Numbered from the stretch's first letter, positions 1 through 10,869 are shown. The stretch is 64,000 nt of DNA from Symsagittifera roscoffensis (GCF_963678635.1 NC_087066.1:5485954-5549953); one strand, 5' to 3'. Notes: a model not told the origin generated them from the letters alone. A program made the numbers and translations.

Positions 1-840
1 AAAAATTCTCATCCTACTGCTCCCTACGTGCACAATCACCGTTATATCTTGCTCCTTACATCGCCAAACACCAAAATCCACCCCGCTTGTCCCAATGAAA
101 CAATCCCTCAAAGTTTCCAATGGCAGATGTTGAGCGTTTTTCACTTACCAAGCTTTTTTACGCCTTTTTGGCAGAAAGGAAAGAGCTCATATTTGTTAGG
201 TTAATTCAACCATTTGCAATTGAAAGTTTTTTTTGGTTCAATTGCTGGCTTGCTTCTTCGAGAAAATTTTTTTCCGATTATAAAAGCTATAGAATCGTTT
301 TTAGAAGAATATGTTTGATAACTGTCAGAAGATCACTCGACCTGACCCTACTGACCGAAAGGATCTGCATCATTTATACATAATGTTCGTTGTATAGAAT
401 CGCTGGAAATGCATCTCGGTTATTGTTTCTCAAGCGACTCGATCTAAAAATTTATAGTAGTTCAGTGCAAACATTGTTACTTCGGAATCAATAGGCTAGT
501 TTTGTTACTTTAGAAACATTCATTCAACTAACACATTCCATAGGTTCGGATGTCAATCGGAATATCGAGTTCTACTAAGGTTTTAGAGTCTCCGTAAATA
601 TATTTTCGGCGTTTAGTGGGAAGAATACTCCGTTTTTGTCTTTTGCTTTTTGACAGCAATTCAGAAAGCTCGTTGTTCAGGGTTAAAAGTTTCTTCCAAT
701 TCTTAGGGTGTTGTTTTTCATACTTCTCTAAATGGCATTTAATCACCTTGTCCTGTTTTTTTTTGTTAAATAAAAACAAGCATATGTTTCCCCCTGATTG
801 AGTTTGACTTATTTTAGCACTATTTGGTACAACTTGCACT
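1..840. repeat. Partial upstream copy of the 967-bp tandem repeat
   Basis: The sequence matches 968-1807 almost base for base at an offset of 967. The best landmark is the shared opening TTCTCATCCTACTGCTCCC at 6 and 973. One extra T in a homopolymer near 232-239 and a few substitutions separate the copies. A third copy of the same stretch begins near 5303. The window starts inside this copy, so its left boundary is unknown. Confidence 0.9.
528..839 (-). pseudogene. Truncated copy of the Lys-rich helitron-associated reading frame
   Basis: This 103-codon - strand frame is the C-terminal two thirds of the 147-codon frame found intact at 1494-1937 and 5830-6273. It keeps the charged segment with HLEKYEKQ and the ending RTYGMC. 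The N-terminal part is replaced at the repeat junction near 841. I do not recognise the family. It lies downstream, in transcription sense, of the helicase and GIY-YIG-like region, so it is probably an accessory part of the transposon. Confidence 0.5.
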
Positions 841-1493
841 CTTAAATGATCGAAGCAATCTGATTTTTTTTGGATCTTTGTTTCAAGGGGGTTTTATGGA
901 AATTCGATGCTGCTAACTTCAAAAACTTGACATTTTTTCTAAACAATACTATGTATTAGCTTTTTTAAAAAATTCTCATCCTACTGCTCCCTACGTGCAC
1001 AATCACCGTTATATCTTGCTCCTTACATCGCCAAACACCAAAATCCACCCCGCTTGTCCCAATGAAACAATCCCTCAAAGTTTCCAATGGCAGATGTTGA
1101 ACGTTTTTCACTTACCAAGCTTTTTTACGCCTTTTTGGCAGAAAGGAAAGAGCTCATATTTGTTAGGTTAATTCAACCATTTGCAATTGAAAGTTTTTTT
1201 GGTTCAATTGCTGGCTTGCTTCTTCGAGAAAATTTTTTTCCGATTATAAAAGCTATAGAATCGTTTTTAGAAGAATATGTTTGATAACTGTCAGAAGATC
1301 ACTCGACCTGACCCTACTGACCGAAAGGATCTGCATCATTTATACATAATGTTCGTTGTATAGAATCGCTGGAAATGCATCTCGGTTATTGTTTCTCAAG
1401 CGACTCGATCTAGAAATTTATAGTAGTTCAGTGCAAACATTGTTACTTCGGAATCAATAGGCTAGTTTTGTTACTTTAGAAACATTCATTCAA

Positions 1494-1937
1494 CTAACAC
1501 ATTCCATAGGTTCGGATGTCAATCGGAATATCGAGTTCTACTAAGGTTTTAGAGTCTCCGTAAATATATTTTCGGCGTTTAGTGGGAAGAATACTCCGTT
1601 TTTGTCTTTTGCTTTTTGACAGCAATTCAGAAAGCTCGTTGTTCAGGGTTAAAAGTTTCTTCCAATTCTTAGGGTGTTGTTTTTCATACTTCTCTAAATG
1701 GCATTTAATCACCTTGTCCTGTTTTTTTTTGTTAAATAAAAACAAGCATATGTTTCCCCCTGATTGAGTTTGACTTATTTTAGCACTATTTGGTACAACT
1801 TGCACTCTTAAATGATCGAAGCACTCTGAAATGTTTTCTAAGCTTATTTCAAACGGGATTTTATGGAAAATCGATGCTGCTAACTTCAAAAAGTGGCATT
1901 TTTTTGTCTCTCGAAAGTGTTTTATGAACAGTTCCAA
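1494..1937 (-). CDS. Lys-rich protein of unknown function, transposon-associated, copy 1
   Basis: An open frame of 147 codons starts at ATG and ends with TYGMC and a stop. The protein is basic and partly helical in look, with HLEKYEKQ, a stretch LTLNNELSELLSKSKRQK and KRRKYIYG near the C-terminus. No family is recognised. An identical copy sits at 5830-6273 and a diverged homologue at 4787-5107 keeps the same motifs, which argues for a once-functional protein. It is downstream of the helicase and GIY-YIG-like remains on the same strand and may be a last exon or a separate accessory gene of the transposon. Confidence 0.45.
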   Translation of the reverse strand: MELFIKHFRETKKCHFLKLAASIFHKIPFEISLENISECFDHLRVQVVPNSAKISQTQSGGNICLFLFNKKKQDKVIKCHLEKYEKQHPKNWKKLLTLNNELSELLSKSKRQKRSILPTKRRKYIYGDSKTLVELDIPIDIRTYGMC

Positions 1938-2211
1938 GTACTAGCTTTAAAAAAAACTTCGATTCTTCCGCTTGCTCTGTTTACAATCACCGTTTCATCT
2001 TGCTCTGTGCATATGTATTCATCTCCACTCTATTCAAGCTATACTAATAAAAAATTGTGATTAAATTCCAACATATCAAGAAACATTCAAAACAAGATAC
2101 AAAATTCATTTTAGTCGCATTTAAAGAAATGATCGCTGGCTTGCCTATTCACTCCACTTGTCTCAATTAAACAATATCTCAAAGTTTCCAATGGCAGATA
2201 TTGAGCGTTTT

Positions 2212-3995
2212 TCACTTAATAAGCTTTAATTTTGCGCCATTTTGGTAGAAACGAAAGAAGCCAACTGCAAAGGCAAGTAACCCCCAAGGTCGCATTTGCG
2301 CAGAATCCGTTTCAGAGGATGCGCGACCAACATTGTGATCGTACAGCCGCTGTCGAAGGTCAGAACATTGATCGACAAAAAAATTATTCAGTTGTTTGGT
2401 GGTGACAAGAAGCAACACAAAACCAGACGGCAGCTGCACTATCCTTGGCCTATAATCACATAGAGTCGGGCTCGGTAATGGTACAACGCTGTGTTCTCTA
2501 TTGACTACGGATGACATTATGCTCTCTATATACTGAGCAAATGGAGGCTTCATGGTTAAAAAATGCTGAATAGCCAGTATTGTTGCATCTGTGTCGCCCA
2601 GGAACGTTGTCTGACAGTCGGTGAACGCGACTAAACAGCACGTATAGTTGACTTCCTTCCCACAAGCAGTATTCGGAATCGACAAGAGATATCCTGGTTA
2701 GAAGCTTCGGTAGTTCACCCCCCATGCATTTGTGCACTGTCATGACTATATAGTTGCGAACAGGGAATTGAGTTCGATGGCATGTGATCTCCATAAAATG
2801 GTGGTTGAAACTAATTTGTTTGGACAATGTAAGCCATCGCCAATCAAAGGCAATGAATTTGTCTGAGCTTTTGCAATGGTATGGAACGTCCACTGTCCCT
2901 GGTGGTGCAAGCAGTATGTCGATGGACGAGTCACTGTTGGTCAACCAATAAACAGCAACTTGCCCTTGGCTGTAACCATCAGTTGAGCTGTTACTCGCCA
3001 TTCGGAGCAGCGCTTGCGAATATAAAAACAAGGTACGGGGCTTTTTTGCACTGCTTGTCGAGATATTTTGTAATGTTCGAACCAGCCAGCTGCCAAGATC
3101 CCGCATTGTTTTGCCTAATCTCATCAAATGAGTGGACGTCTTCCACTAATATTGTTGCTTCTGAGTTCATTGACTTCTCTTTGCACTGTCCTTCGCTCGG
3201 CGGAACGTTTCCTAAACACTCTTACAACTGCCCCCGGCACTTGATTTTCATTATCATAAAATGGCAGTTTGACTTAATCGTTTCTTTGATGATTTCCATG
3301 TTCACATCAGAAATATCTGGTTTTGTTATAAGAGACAAAAATTCTCTGTCGTCATTGCTATACATTCTTATACACTGTTTGAGATGGAAAAGGTGAATGC
3401 CTGTTAACATGCGAGAACTGGTCCAGAGAGATTCTCCACTGGGAGGAGGACACTGATTTGAGTCGCCATTTGCCACTACAATAACGCCAACGAAAGGGTT
3501 ATTGTTCGATTTCACGTGCTGAAGGATGGCGTCCTTAGTTGCTACGTAACACGCTGAAATTAAGCCAATTTCATCAAAATTGATGAAGTCCAACTGCTGA
3601 AGGAATATAAGTTTTGTCGGGTTCTTATGAAGTTCGTCCAAACTGTTAGCTACCATGGCGGGAACACGTGTAGATTTGGAAACCGGCATACAAAAAACGT
3701 CGTGTATATGCTGACCCCCTAGAAGCTGAGCGCGTTCATTAGCCAGTGTGGTAACGATAATGTTCAGATTCTGTGACGCGGCGTAGTACATGGCGTGTTT
3801 AGCAACAGTAGTTTTGCCCGAACCTGGGAAACCAGAGTAAACGCGGGGTTTGTAACAGAGTTGTTCGTTGTCACAATATGATTGAATGACATGGCAAACA
3901 TCTCGGACTGCTTGCTTTTGCTCATCCCTGTAGTAGGCAAGGTTTAGTAGCGGTGACCATTGGAGAGGATTTTCAAGCAACGCGTGGAAAACCAT
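2212..3995 (-). pseudogene. Pif1-type Helitron helicase with C-terminal GIY-YIG-like domain, copy 1
   Basis: The first part (3995-3222) has Walker A GFPGSGKTT, Walker B INFDEIGLIS, a GDSNQCPPP motif and KQCIRM. The second part (3127-2498) has the RTQFPVRNYIVMTVHK segment and QLYVLFSRV, the usual Pif1/Helitron C-terminal motifs. The last part (2685-2212) carries, at residues 88-143 of its frame, a segment resembling a GIY-YIG nuclease fold: GFVLLL, FVDQCSDLRQRL, HNVG and RPWGLLAFAVGF. The YIG glycine position is Asp and no downstream Glu is seen. A stop near 3220 and frameshifts near 3040 and 2610 break the gene. The helicase would unwind DNA behind the Rep-made nick. Confidence 0.85.
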
Positions 3996-4144
3996 GTCGA
4001 CATTCGGAGCATCAGATATACCTATTGATTGTCGATGTGTTTCTAATTGATGTCGCTTTCTTTGCTAAAACTTTGGAAGATAGTATCGCTCGCTTCCTGT
4101 TGCAGATGTGTGTACAAGCAGTGTGGAAGTGGTGCCTGAGTCAT

Positions 4145-4740
4145 GATGTTCAGCCCAAAATTCGATTCCATTCAAGCTACATTATTTTGTTATTTCAATT
4201 GCAGGCGTACTCTCTGGTGCCTTGTTATAACTCAGCTTTCAAAATATTTTCATGTTTTACGTCTACATTGGCTTGCAGTTTTTTGAGGCATATAATTTCG
4301 GGCATCTTATCTATGTTACCAAAAGTCTATCAAAATATAAGGAGTTGTCAAATTAGACTCTCATGCTAAAAACACCTCCCCAAAAATTAAGGACCACATA
4401 GTACGAGGTTGTTTGAAAAAAAAATACATAACGTTTATTTCCTCATCAGATATAAGACTTTTTCCAGTAAATAACTTTTCTCCTGGCTCCGTGACTCAGT
4501 TATCGATTATACTTTTCTGTTACAACATATATATTTTAGCATTTTTATTTTCAGGCCCAAGTAAAATTTGCTTTTTATGCTTGTTAAATTTTTACCTACT
4601 CGATTTGCTTATGTCTTTTTCCGCCCAATAGGTTACGACTAAATTAAATCGTCTTAGTAGCCTATTTTGCGTCGATAGTTCAGCAAAAAAGTTATGCGAG
4701 TGTGTGTTCTGAGGGAAAGAGTGAATTAGTTTGTTCAAGT
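4145..4740. other. AT-rich spacer without a recognisable gene
   Basis: Unique sequence lies between the end of duplication copy 1 and the diverged Lys-rich frame. Only short open frames occur, without recognisable motifs. It may be the flank into which the duplicate was placed. Confidence 0.5.
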
Positions 4741-4786
4741 CACACATTCCATAGGTTTTCGCTTCCCTGATATCACGCTTACCTTC

Positions 4787-5107
4787 TTATTTTCGATAAC
4801 TTCTATCTTCTCGGCATTTTTCCTTCGATAACATCTTCACCACTTGATGCTTATCTTTCGAACATCGGAATATCGAACTCGGGTGCGTAGCTGCGTATAC
4901 AAATTTTCGCCGCTTGTTGAAAAAAAAACACTCCGCTTTTCTAATTTTGTCTTCCGCTGTTTCGACAGCAATTCTGAAATTTTCGATACTTCTGACTCCT
5001 TTTTCATGGCTGAGAGCTTCTCCGTAATCCTTCAGGTCACGTTGTTTTTCTTCATACTTCTCCAATTGGTGTTTAATCACCTCGTCCTGTTTTTTTTTCT
5101 TAAATGA
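4787..5107 (-). pseudogene. Diverged homologue of the Lys-rich transposon-associated protein
   Basis: The frame 5080-4787 and its upstream extension resemble the 147-codon protein at 1494-1937 in protein more than in DNA. Shared features are VIK-HQLEKYEEKQ, NKRRKFVYAA, an upstream LRVQV followed by ISQ-QS in another frame, and the DNA ending CACATTCCATAGGTT that encodes TYGMC. A frameshift lies in the A/T-rich run near 5090. Homology resumes with copy 2 of the duplication just after it. Confidence 0.5.
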
Positions 5108-5829
5108 AAAACACGACTATGTCTTTTCCTTGATTGATTTTGACTTATACTGGCACCATTTAGTCCAACTTGCACTCTTAAGTAATCGAAGCAATCTGAT
5201 TTTTTTTGGATCTTTGTTTCAAGGGGGTTTTATGGAAATTCGATGCTGCTAACTTCAAAAACTTGACATTTTTTCTAAACAATACTATGTATTAGCTTTT
5301 TAAAAAAATTCTCATCCTACTGCTCCCTACGTGCACAATCACCGTTATATCTTGCTCCTTACATCGCCAAACACCAAAATCCACCCCGCTTGTCCCAATG
5401 AAACAATCCCTCAAAGTTTCCAATGGCAGATGTTGAGCGTTTTTCACTTACCAAGCTTTTTTACGCCTTTTTGGCAGAAAGGAAAGAGCTCATATTTGTT
5501 AGGTTAATTCAACCATTTGCAATTGAAAGTTTTTTTGGTTCAATTGCTGGCTTGCTTCTTCGAGAAAATTTTTTTCCGATTATAAAAGCTATAGAATCGT
5601 TTTTAGAAGAATATGTTTGATAACTGTCAGAAGATCACTCGACCTGACCCTACTGACCGAAAGGATCTGCATCATTTATACATAATGTTCGTTGTATAGA
5701 ATCGCTGGAAATGCATCTCGGTTATTGTTTCTCAAGCGACTCGATCTAGAAATTTATAGTAGTTCAGTGCAAACATTGTTACTTCGGAATCAATAGGCTA
5801 GTTTTGTTACTTTAGAAACATTCATTCAA

Positions 5830-6273
5830 CTAACACATTCCATAGGTTCGGATGTCAATCGGAATATCGAGTTCTACTAAGGTTTTAGAGTCTCCGTAAA
5901 TATATTTTCGGCGTTTAGTGGGAAGAATACTCCGTTTTTGTCTTTTGCTTTTTGACAGCAATTCAGAAAGCTCGTTGTTCAGGGTTAAAAGTTTCTTCCA
6001 ATTCTTAGGGTGTTGTTTTTCATACTTCTCTAAATGGCATTTAATCACCTTGTCCTGTTTTTTTTTGTTAAATAAAAACAAGCATATGTTTCCCCCTGAT
6101 TGAGTTTGACTTATTTTAGCACTATTTGGTACAACTTGCACTCTTAAATGATCGAAGCACTCTGAAATGTTTTCTAAGCTTATTTCAAACGGGATTTTAT
6201 GGAAAATCGATGCTGCTAACTTCAAAAAGTGGCATTTTTTTGTCTCTCGAAAGTGTTTTATGAACAGTTCCAA
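5830..6273 (-). CDS. Lys-rich protein of unknown function, transposon-associated, copy 2
   Basis: This 147-codon frame has the same protein as 1494-1937, placed in the second copy of the 4.3 kb duplication. The open frame is intact, in contrast to the helicase frames next to it. That could be chance, given the short length and young duplication, or late selection before the duplication. Function unknown. Confidence 0.45.
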   Translation of the reverse strand: MELFIKHFRETKKCHFLKLAASIFHKIPFEISLENISECFDHLRVQVVPNSAKISQTQSGGNICLFLFNKKKQDKVIKCHLEKYEKQHPKNWKKLLTLNNELSELLSKSKRQKRSILPTKRRKYIYGDSKTLVELDIPIDIRTYGMC

Positions 6274-6547
6274 GTACTAGCTTTAAAAAAAACTTCGATT
6301 CTTCCGCTTGCTCTGTTTACAATCACCGTTTCATCTTGCTCTGTGCATATGTATTCATCTCCACTCTATTCAAGCTATACTAATAAAAAATTGTGATTAA
6401 ATTCCAACATATCAAGAAACATTCAAAACAAGATACAAAATTCATTTTAGTCGCATTTAAAGAAATGATCGCTGGCTTGCCTATTCACTCCACTTGTCTC
6501 AATTAAACAATATCTCAAAGTTTCCAATGGCAGATATTGAGCGTTTT

Positions 6548-8331
6548 TCACTTAATAAGCTTTAATTTTGCGCCATTTTGGTAGAAACGAAAGAAGCCAA
6601 CTGCAAAGGCAAGTAACCCCCAAGGTCGCATTTGCGCAGAATCCGTTTCAGAGGATGCGCGACCAACATTGTGATCGTACAGCCGCTGTCGAAGGTCAGA
6701 ACATTGATCGACAAAAAAATTATTCAGTTGTTTGGTGGTGACAAGAAGCAACACAAAACCAGACGGCAGCTGCACTATCCTTGGCCTATAATCACATAGA
6801 GTCGGGCTCGGTAATGGTACAACGCTGTGTTCTCTATTGACTACGGATGACATTATGCTCTCTATATACTGAGCAAATGGAGGCTTCATGGTTAAAAAAT
6901 GCTGAATAGCCAGTATTGTTGCATCTGTGTCGCCCAGGAACGTTGTCTGACAGTCGGTGAACGCGACTAAACAGCACGTATAGTTGACTTCCTTCCCACA
7001 AGCAGTATTCGGAATCGACAAGAGATATCCTGGTTAGAAGCTTCGGTAGTTCACCCCCCATGCATTTGTGCACTGTCATGACTATATAGTTGCGAACAGG
7101 GAATTGAGTTCGATGGCATGTGATCTCCATAAAATGGTGGTTGAAACTAATTTGTTTGGACAATGTAAGCCATCGCCAATCAAAGGCAATGAATTTGTCT
7201 GAGCTGTTGCAATGGTATGGAACGTCCACTGTCCCTGGTGGTGCAAGCAGTATGTCGATGGACGAGTCACTGTTGGTCAACCAATAAACAGCAACTTGCC
7301 CTTGGCTGTAACCATCAGTTGAGCTGTTACTCGCCATTCGGAGCAGCGCTTGCGAATATAAAAACAAGGTACTGGGCTTTTTTGCACTGCTTGTCGAGAT
7401 ATTTTGTAATGTTCGAACCAGCCAGCTGCCAAGATCCCGCATTGTTTTGCCTAATCTCATCAAATGAGTGGACGTCTTCCACTAATATTGTTGCTTCTGA
7501 GTTCATTGACTTCTCTTTGCACTGCCCATCGCTCGGCGGAACGTTTCGCAAACACTCTTACAACTGCCCCCGGCACTTGATTTTCATTATCATAAAATGG
7601 CAGTTTGACTTAATCGTTTCTTTGATGATTTCCATGTTCACATCAGAAATATCTGGTTTTGTTATAAGAGACAAAAGTTCTCTGTCGTCATTGCTATACA
7701 TTCTTATACACTGTTTGAAATGGAAAAAGTGATTGTCTGTTAACTTGCGAGAACTGGTCCAGAGAGGTTCTCCACTGGGAGGAGGACACTGATTTGGGTC
7801 GCCACTTGCCACTACAATAACGCCAACGAAAGGGTTATTGTTCGATTTCACGTGCTGAAGGATGGCGTCCTTAGTTGCTACGTAACAAGCTGAAATTAAG
7901 CCAATTTCATCAAAATTGATGAAGTCCAACTGCTGAAGGAATATAAGTTTTGTCGGGATCTTATGAAGTTCGTCCAAACTGTTAGCTACCATGGCGGGAA
8001 CACGTGTAGATTTGGAAACCGGCATACAAAAAACGTCGTGTATATGCTGACCCCCTAGAAGCTGAGCGCGTTCATTAGCCAGTGTGGTAACGATAATGTT
8101 CAGATTCTGTGACGCGGCGTAGTACGTGGCGTGTTTAGCAACAGTAGTTTTGCCCGAACCTGGGAAACCAGAGTAAACGCGGGGTTTGTAACAGAGTTGT
8201 TCGTTGTCACAATATGATTGAATGACATGGCAAACATCTCGGACTGCTTGCTTTTGCTCATCCCTGTAGTAGGCAAGGTTTAGTAGCGGTGACCATTGGA
8301 GAGGATTTTCAAGCAACGCGTGGAAAACCAT
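6548..8331 (-). pseudogene. Pif1-type Helitron helicase with C-terminal GIY-YIG-like domain, copy 2
   Basis: Layout matches copy 1: frames 8331-7558, 7463-6834 and 7021-6548. Walker A GFPGSGKTT, Walker B INFDEIGLIS, GDPNQCPPP and the QLYVLFSRV motif are present. The GIY-YIG-like segment lies at about 6593-6760. The same stop after the first frame and the same frameshifts occur as in copy 1, so the gene was already broken when it was duplicated, or the same homopolymers were misread twice. The upstream partner Rep region follows at higher coordinates on the same strand. Confidence 0.85.
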
Positions 8332-8376
8332 GTCGACATTCGGAGCATCAGATACCTATTGATTGTCGATGTGTTT

Positions 8377-8910
8377 CTAATTGATGTCGCCTTCTTTGCT
8401 AAAGCTTTGGAAGATAGTATCGCTCGCTTCCTGTTGCAGATGTGTGTACAAGCAGTGTGGAAGTGGTGCCTGAGTCAGGTCTGTTTGAAGCTTCTTGAAA
8501 GCATCGAAGCTGTCTGTAAGAACACGGTCGTTATTTACTTGAGAACCTGGTATAAACATACCATAGTTCAGGAAGAAATATTCGTGAGATTCAATACTGC
8601 TTCGTCTGAAATGGGTCGGCAATCAACTAGGCCAGCTCTCAGATATGCTTGTGATAAGGACGTGCAAGTGAAGATATTCAGCTCCGTCAGATAACTACCG
8701 TGCATTAGAAGATAATTGACCAAAAATCTGGACACAAACGTAGGCGGAACATTAGGAAACACTGCAATGGCTTCTTGGGCTTCGCAGTTGTCCACATAGC
8801 GGGTAACATTGAAGCAAATCTTGCGTAGGCTTGAACCGGAAGTCAGTTGAAAGTGATGAACAATTACGTGCCTTAATGAATTGTGATAATATTGTAGCCT
8901 GCGCGCGGCA
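8377..8910 (-). pseudogene. Possible leucine-rich-repeat fragment between Rep and helicase
   Basis: In transcription sense this lies between the conserved post-Rep segment and the helicase. The first part reads with a segment LTELNIFTCTSLSQ followed closely by ISDEAVLNLTNIS, which looks like cysteine-containing leucine-rich repeats. The rest (from 8622 down) needs a frameshift. Element 2 has an unrelated-looking sequence at the same place. It could be a captured host gene fragment or a divergent linker of the transposon protein; the assignment is weak. Confidence 0.3.
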
Positions 8911-9329
8911 TCAAGCGTGAACGGTCTGATAATGGTTCTGTAAAAGCAGTGTGCAAATGTGAATGGGTTTGTACGACGTAATAACATACGGAAAGTCGAG
9001 CAAACTCCACACACACTCGCTAATTGCGACAAATCTAAAATTCTCAGAAGCAATAGCTTCTTTTCCTGCGGCTACACGAGCACTTGCAATCTTGATGTTG
9101 GCCATCTTCTTCACAATCACGTCAATTTTAGCATCATTGTCACCATGCAGTGAAACGGTGGCACGTTCTTCTGCACCTGTGCATACTTTGCCAAGTAAGC
9201 GGCAGACATTACCTTGTCACAGAGCAGTGTATTCATATTGGACCACATCATAGCGTACAGCTTCCCTACAACGGGCGAGAATCGTTCGCCATCATCCACG
9301 TCATAGTTAAACATCCCAACATCTAACAA
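8911..9329 (-). pseudogene. Helitron Rep tyrosine-motif region and conserved post-Rep segment, element 1
   Basis: The frame 9329-9117 contains FSPVVGKLYAMMWSNMNT and then AAYLAKYA, matching the tyrosine motif that follows the HUH motif in Helitron Rep proteins. After a frameshift the frame 9120-8911 has FRFVAISECVWSLLDFPYVI, which aligns with LAITESVFWSLGEPYVFT of element 2 and with the conserved segment after Rep in Helitrons. The tyrosine would form the covalent link to DNA during strand transfer. The frameshift between the two motifs makes it non-functional as read. Confidence 0.72.
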
Positions 9330-9483
9330 GTCATCTCATTTATGGCCTCGTACACCTCAGTGCATCCTTCGACACGCCTCGCTAAATCCAACTTATGCAA
9401 GAGCTGCCAAGCTTCTTGACTGCGGGGTCGATCGACAACATGAAAAAGAGTCTCTTTGCAGGGTGTGTAGATTTTAAATCGAC

Positions 9484-10218
9484 TCAGAGAATTACCAGAA
9501 CTGTCGCTTTTTTATGGCATCTAAATCCACTATTTTTGCAACTGTGCATGATAAGTGTTGTGGAATCTTCAATCAATTGAGTCAAGTGACCCTCACTGCT
9601 GATAAAAGAATCGTGCCTGTTAAATTCAGCTTCCAAATCATTGAAAAGGTGACTGGATGAACCACATATAGTATGTCGAATATTAAAATCATGATTGGAT
9701 TCATGTGTCCAAAGAACAATGTGAAGATCGCGAACGTTTTTCTTTGTCGTTTGGAAATCGTACCGGGCAAATAAATTCTTAATAGAACCCGAAGGCTTCT
9801 GCGTCATTTCATGGTACTGTATAAAAAACTGGGTTGTCCTTCCCCATAACCTTAGGTACAGAGTCATCGCTCCTTCTTTTTTATTTCTACGTCTCTCATT
9901 CATATTTTCAGCACCATGGTCGATTGCGTTGAAAAGATTCCCAACACCATAAAGCTTCTGCGAATTCATGGTTATTGTCAGCAAGGTAGCACCATCTTTG
10001 CTCCCCTGACGGAAGGCAGCTGACAACACGTTAACGACACGTCGCCCATCTTCTTCCTCCATACGTAGTCGAACACGACCGTGAGATAAATCACGCTCAT
10101 TTGCCAACTCTGGTAATCGTCTATTGATAATGAACCGTATGTCGTGCCGGTTAGAAGACAGGTTCATGTAGGTATCGAAGTTTAGCAGCAGGATTTGGTT
10201 ATCCGAAGTCGTAAGCAA
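9484..10218 (-). pseudogene. Helitron Rep HUH region, element 1
   Basis: A long frame of 244 codons holds the motif LLTITMNSQ and, further on, DFQTTKKNVRDLHIVLW. The second corresponds to the Rep HUH motif, which in element 2 reads TGNLPHYHILVW. In element 1 the first metal-binding His is Asp (codon GAT at 9727-9729, one base from CAT), so the active site looks damaged. The end of the frame, with CKNSGFRC, matches CEKSWFRC of element 2. The start shown is arbitrary, since the previous part is joined through a frameshift and a TAG near 10214. Confidence 0.75.
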
Positions 10219-10750
10219 CTATCCATCGGAAATTCTTGTTCTCGTGTGCTCTACAACTCCAGCAAAAGTGAAACGTTTGTTTCTTTTTTTTATCAGACAT
10301 CAACACAGACGGCATCGCCCCAACAAGTGCTTGCTGTTCGGAGTATGGAAAAACTGATGGCCTTACCATGGCCTCAGGATAAAGGAGATTTGTGCTATGC
10401 CCTGTTATAGAACATAAAAACTTTTGTTTTTGTCTCCACTGATCCTTTCCAAATATTATAGGGCTCATTGACCTACGCAAAATGTTGGCAACGGCATTGA
10501 GCAAATCACAAGAACCCACACTGTTTCCACGACTCGTCTTTTTAGCTTTTATTGCGACAGCGCCACTATCACTAAATAGTTGCGGCTGCTGGACAAGCCC
10601 TGCATCAGTAGGACCGTCAAAATAAGGATGCATGCAATCGAAGTCAGAATGTTCAGTCTGTAAAGTAGCTTGTTGATCTGATTCTGCGGGAAAACGATGT
10701 TGGAACAGCGACGATTTTGGTAATTCCCAAGGAAACATTACACGGAACAC
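10199..10750 (-). pseudogene. Helitron_like_N region upstream of Rep HUH motif, element 1
   Basis: The frame contains LLYPEAMVRPSVFPYSEQQ and LVGAMPSVLMSDKKKK, which align with the region before the HUH motif in Helitron proteins and with PGALPCFLYTSEKQCRKMGF in element 2. After the run of A/T at 10286-10293 the homologous reading continues in another frame (FAGVVEH-RTR) into the HUH frame. So the gene is broken by one homopolymer frameshift and one TAG. Confidence 0.65.
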
Positions 10751-10869
10751 GGAGAGTCAACAAATGCTGCTTGCACAAAGATACCTGACAATCAGCTGCA
10801 GGACATCTCCATGATGCTTTATTCGGACAATGCTCGTCAAAATGGCCCAGGTATCCATTGGATGGAGAA

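Larger units (their letters stand above)
841..4144. repeat. 4.3 kb segmental tandem duplication, copy 1
   Basis: This stretch is repeated at 5177-8478 at a constant offset of 4336 bp with only scattered substitutions, apart from a few bases around 965 and 4020. Copy 1 loses homology after GTGCCTGAGTCA near 4144, while copy 2 continues into the rest of the transposon. Copy 1 is therefore the truncated product and copy 2 the one still joined to the upstream Rep region. 4145-4740 is unique AT-rich sequence between the copies. Confidence 0.92.
5177..8478. repeat. 4.3 kb segmental tandem duplication, copy 2
   Basis: This is the partner of 841-4144 at +4336. Differences are mostly single bases, for example the codons giving GDSNQC in copy 1 and GDPNQC in copy 2. 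After 8478 the sequence runs on into the Rep region of the same transposon, so this copy holds the original junction. Confidence 0.92.

Noticed and set aside
120-383. + strand frame beginning MADVERFSLTKLFYAFLAER, repeated at 1087 and 5423
   Set aside because: Copies are duplicates of the same DNA, one is broken by a homopolymer change, and the sequence resembles the - strand end of the GIY-YIG-like region (GAKLKLIK area at 2212). No independent support for coding.
2881-3396. 171-codon + strand frame, repeated at 7217-7732
   Set aside because: It lies antisense to the helicase motifs, which are clear on the - strand; its conservation between copies is explained by the DNA duplication.
8820-8880. 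FNVTRYVDN as a Rep tyrosine motif of element 1
   Set aside because: AAYLAKYA, located upstream after the HUH motif and in the right context, fits far better.
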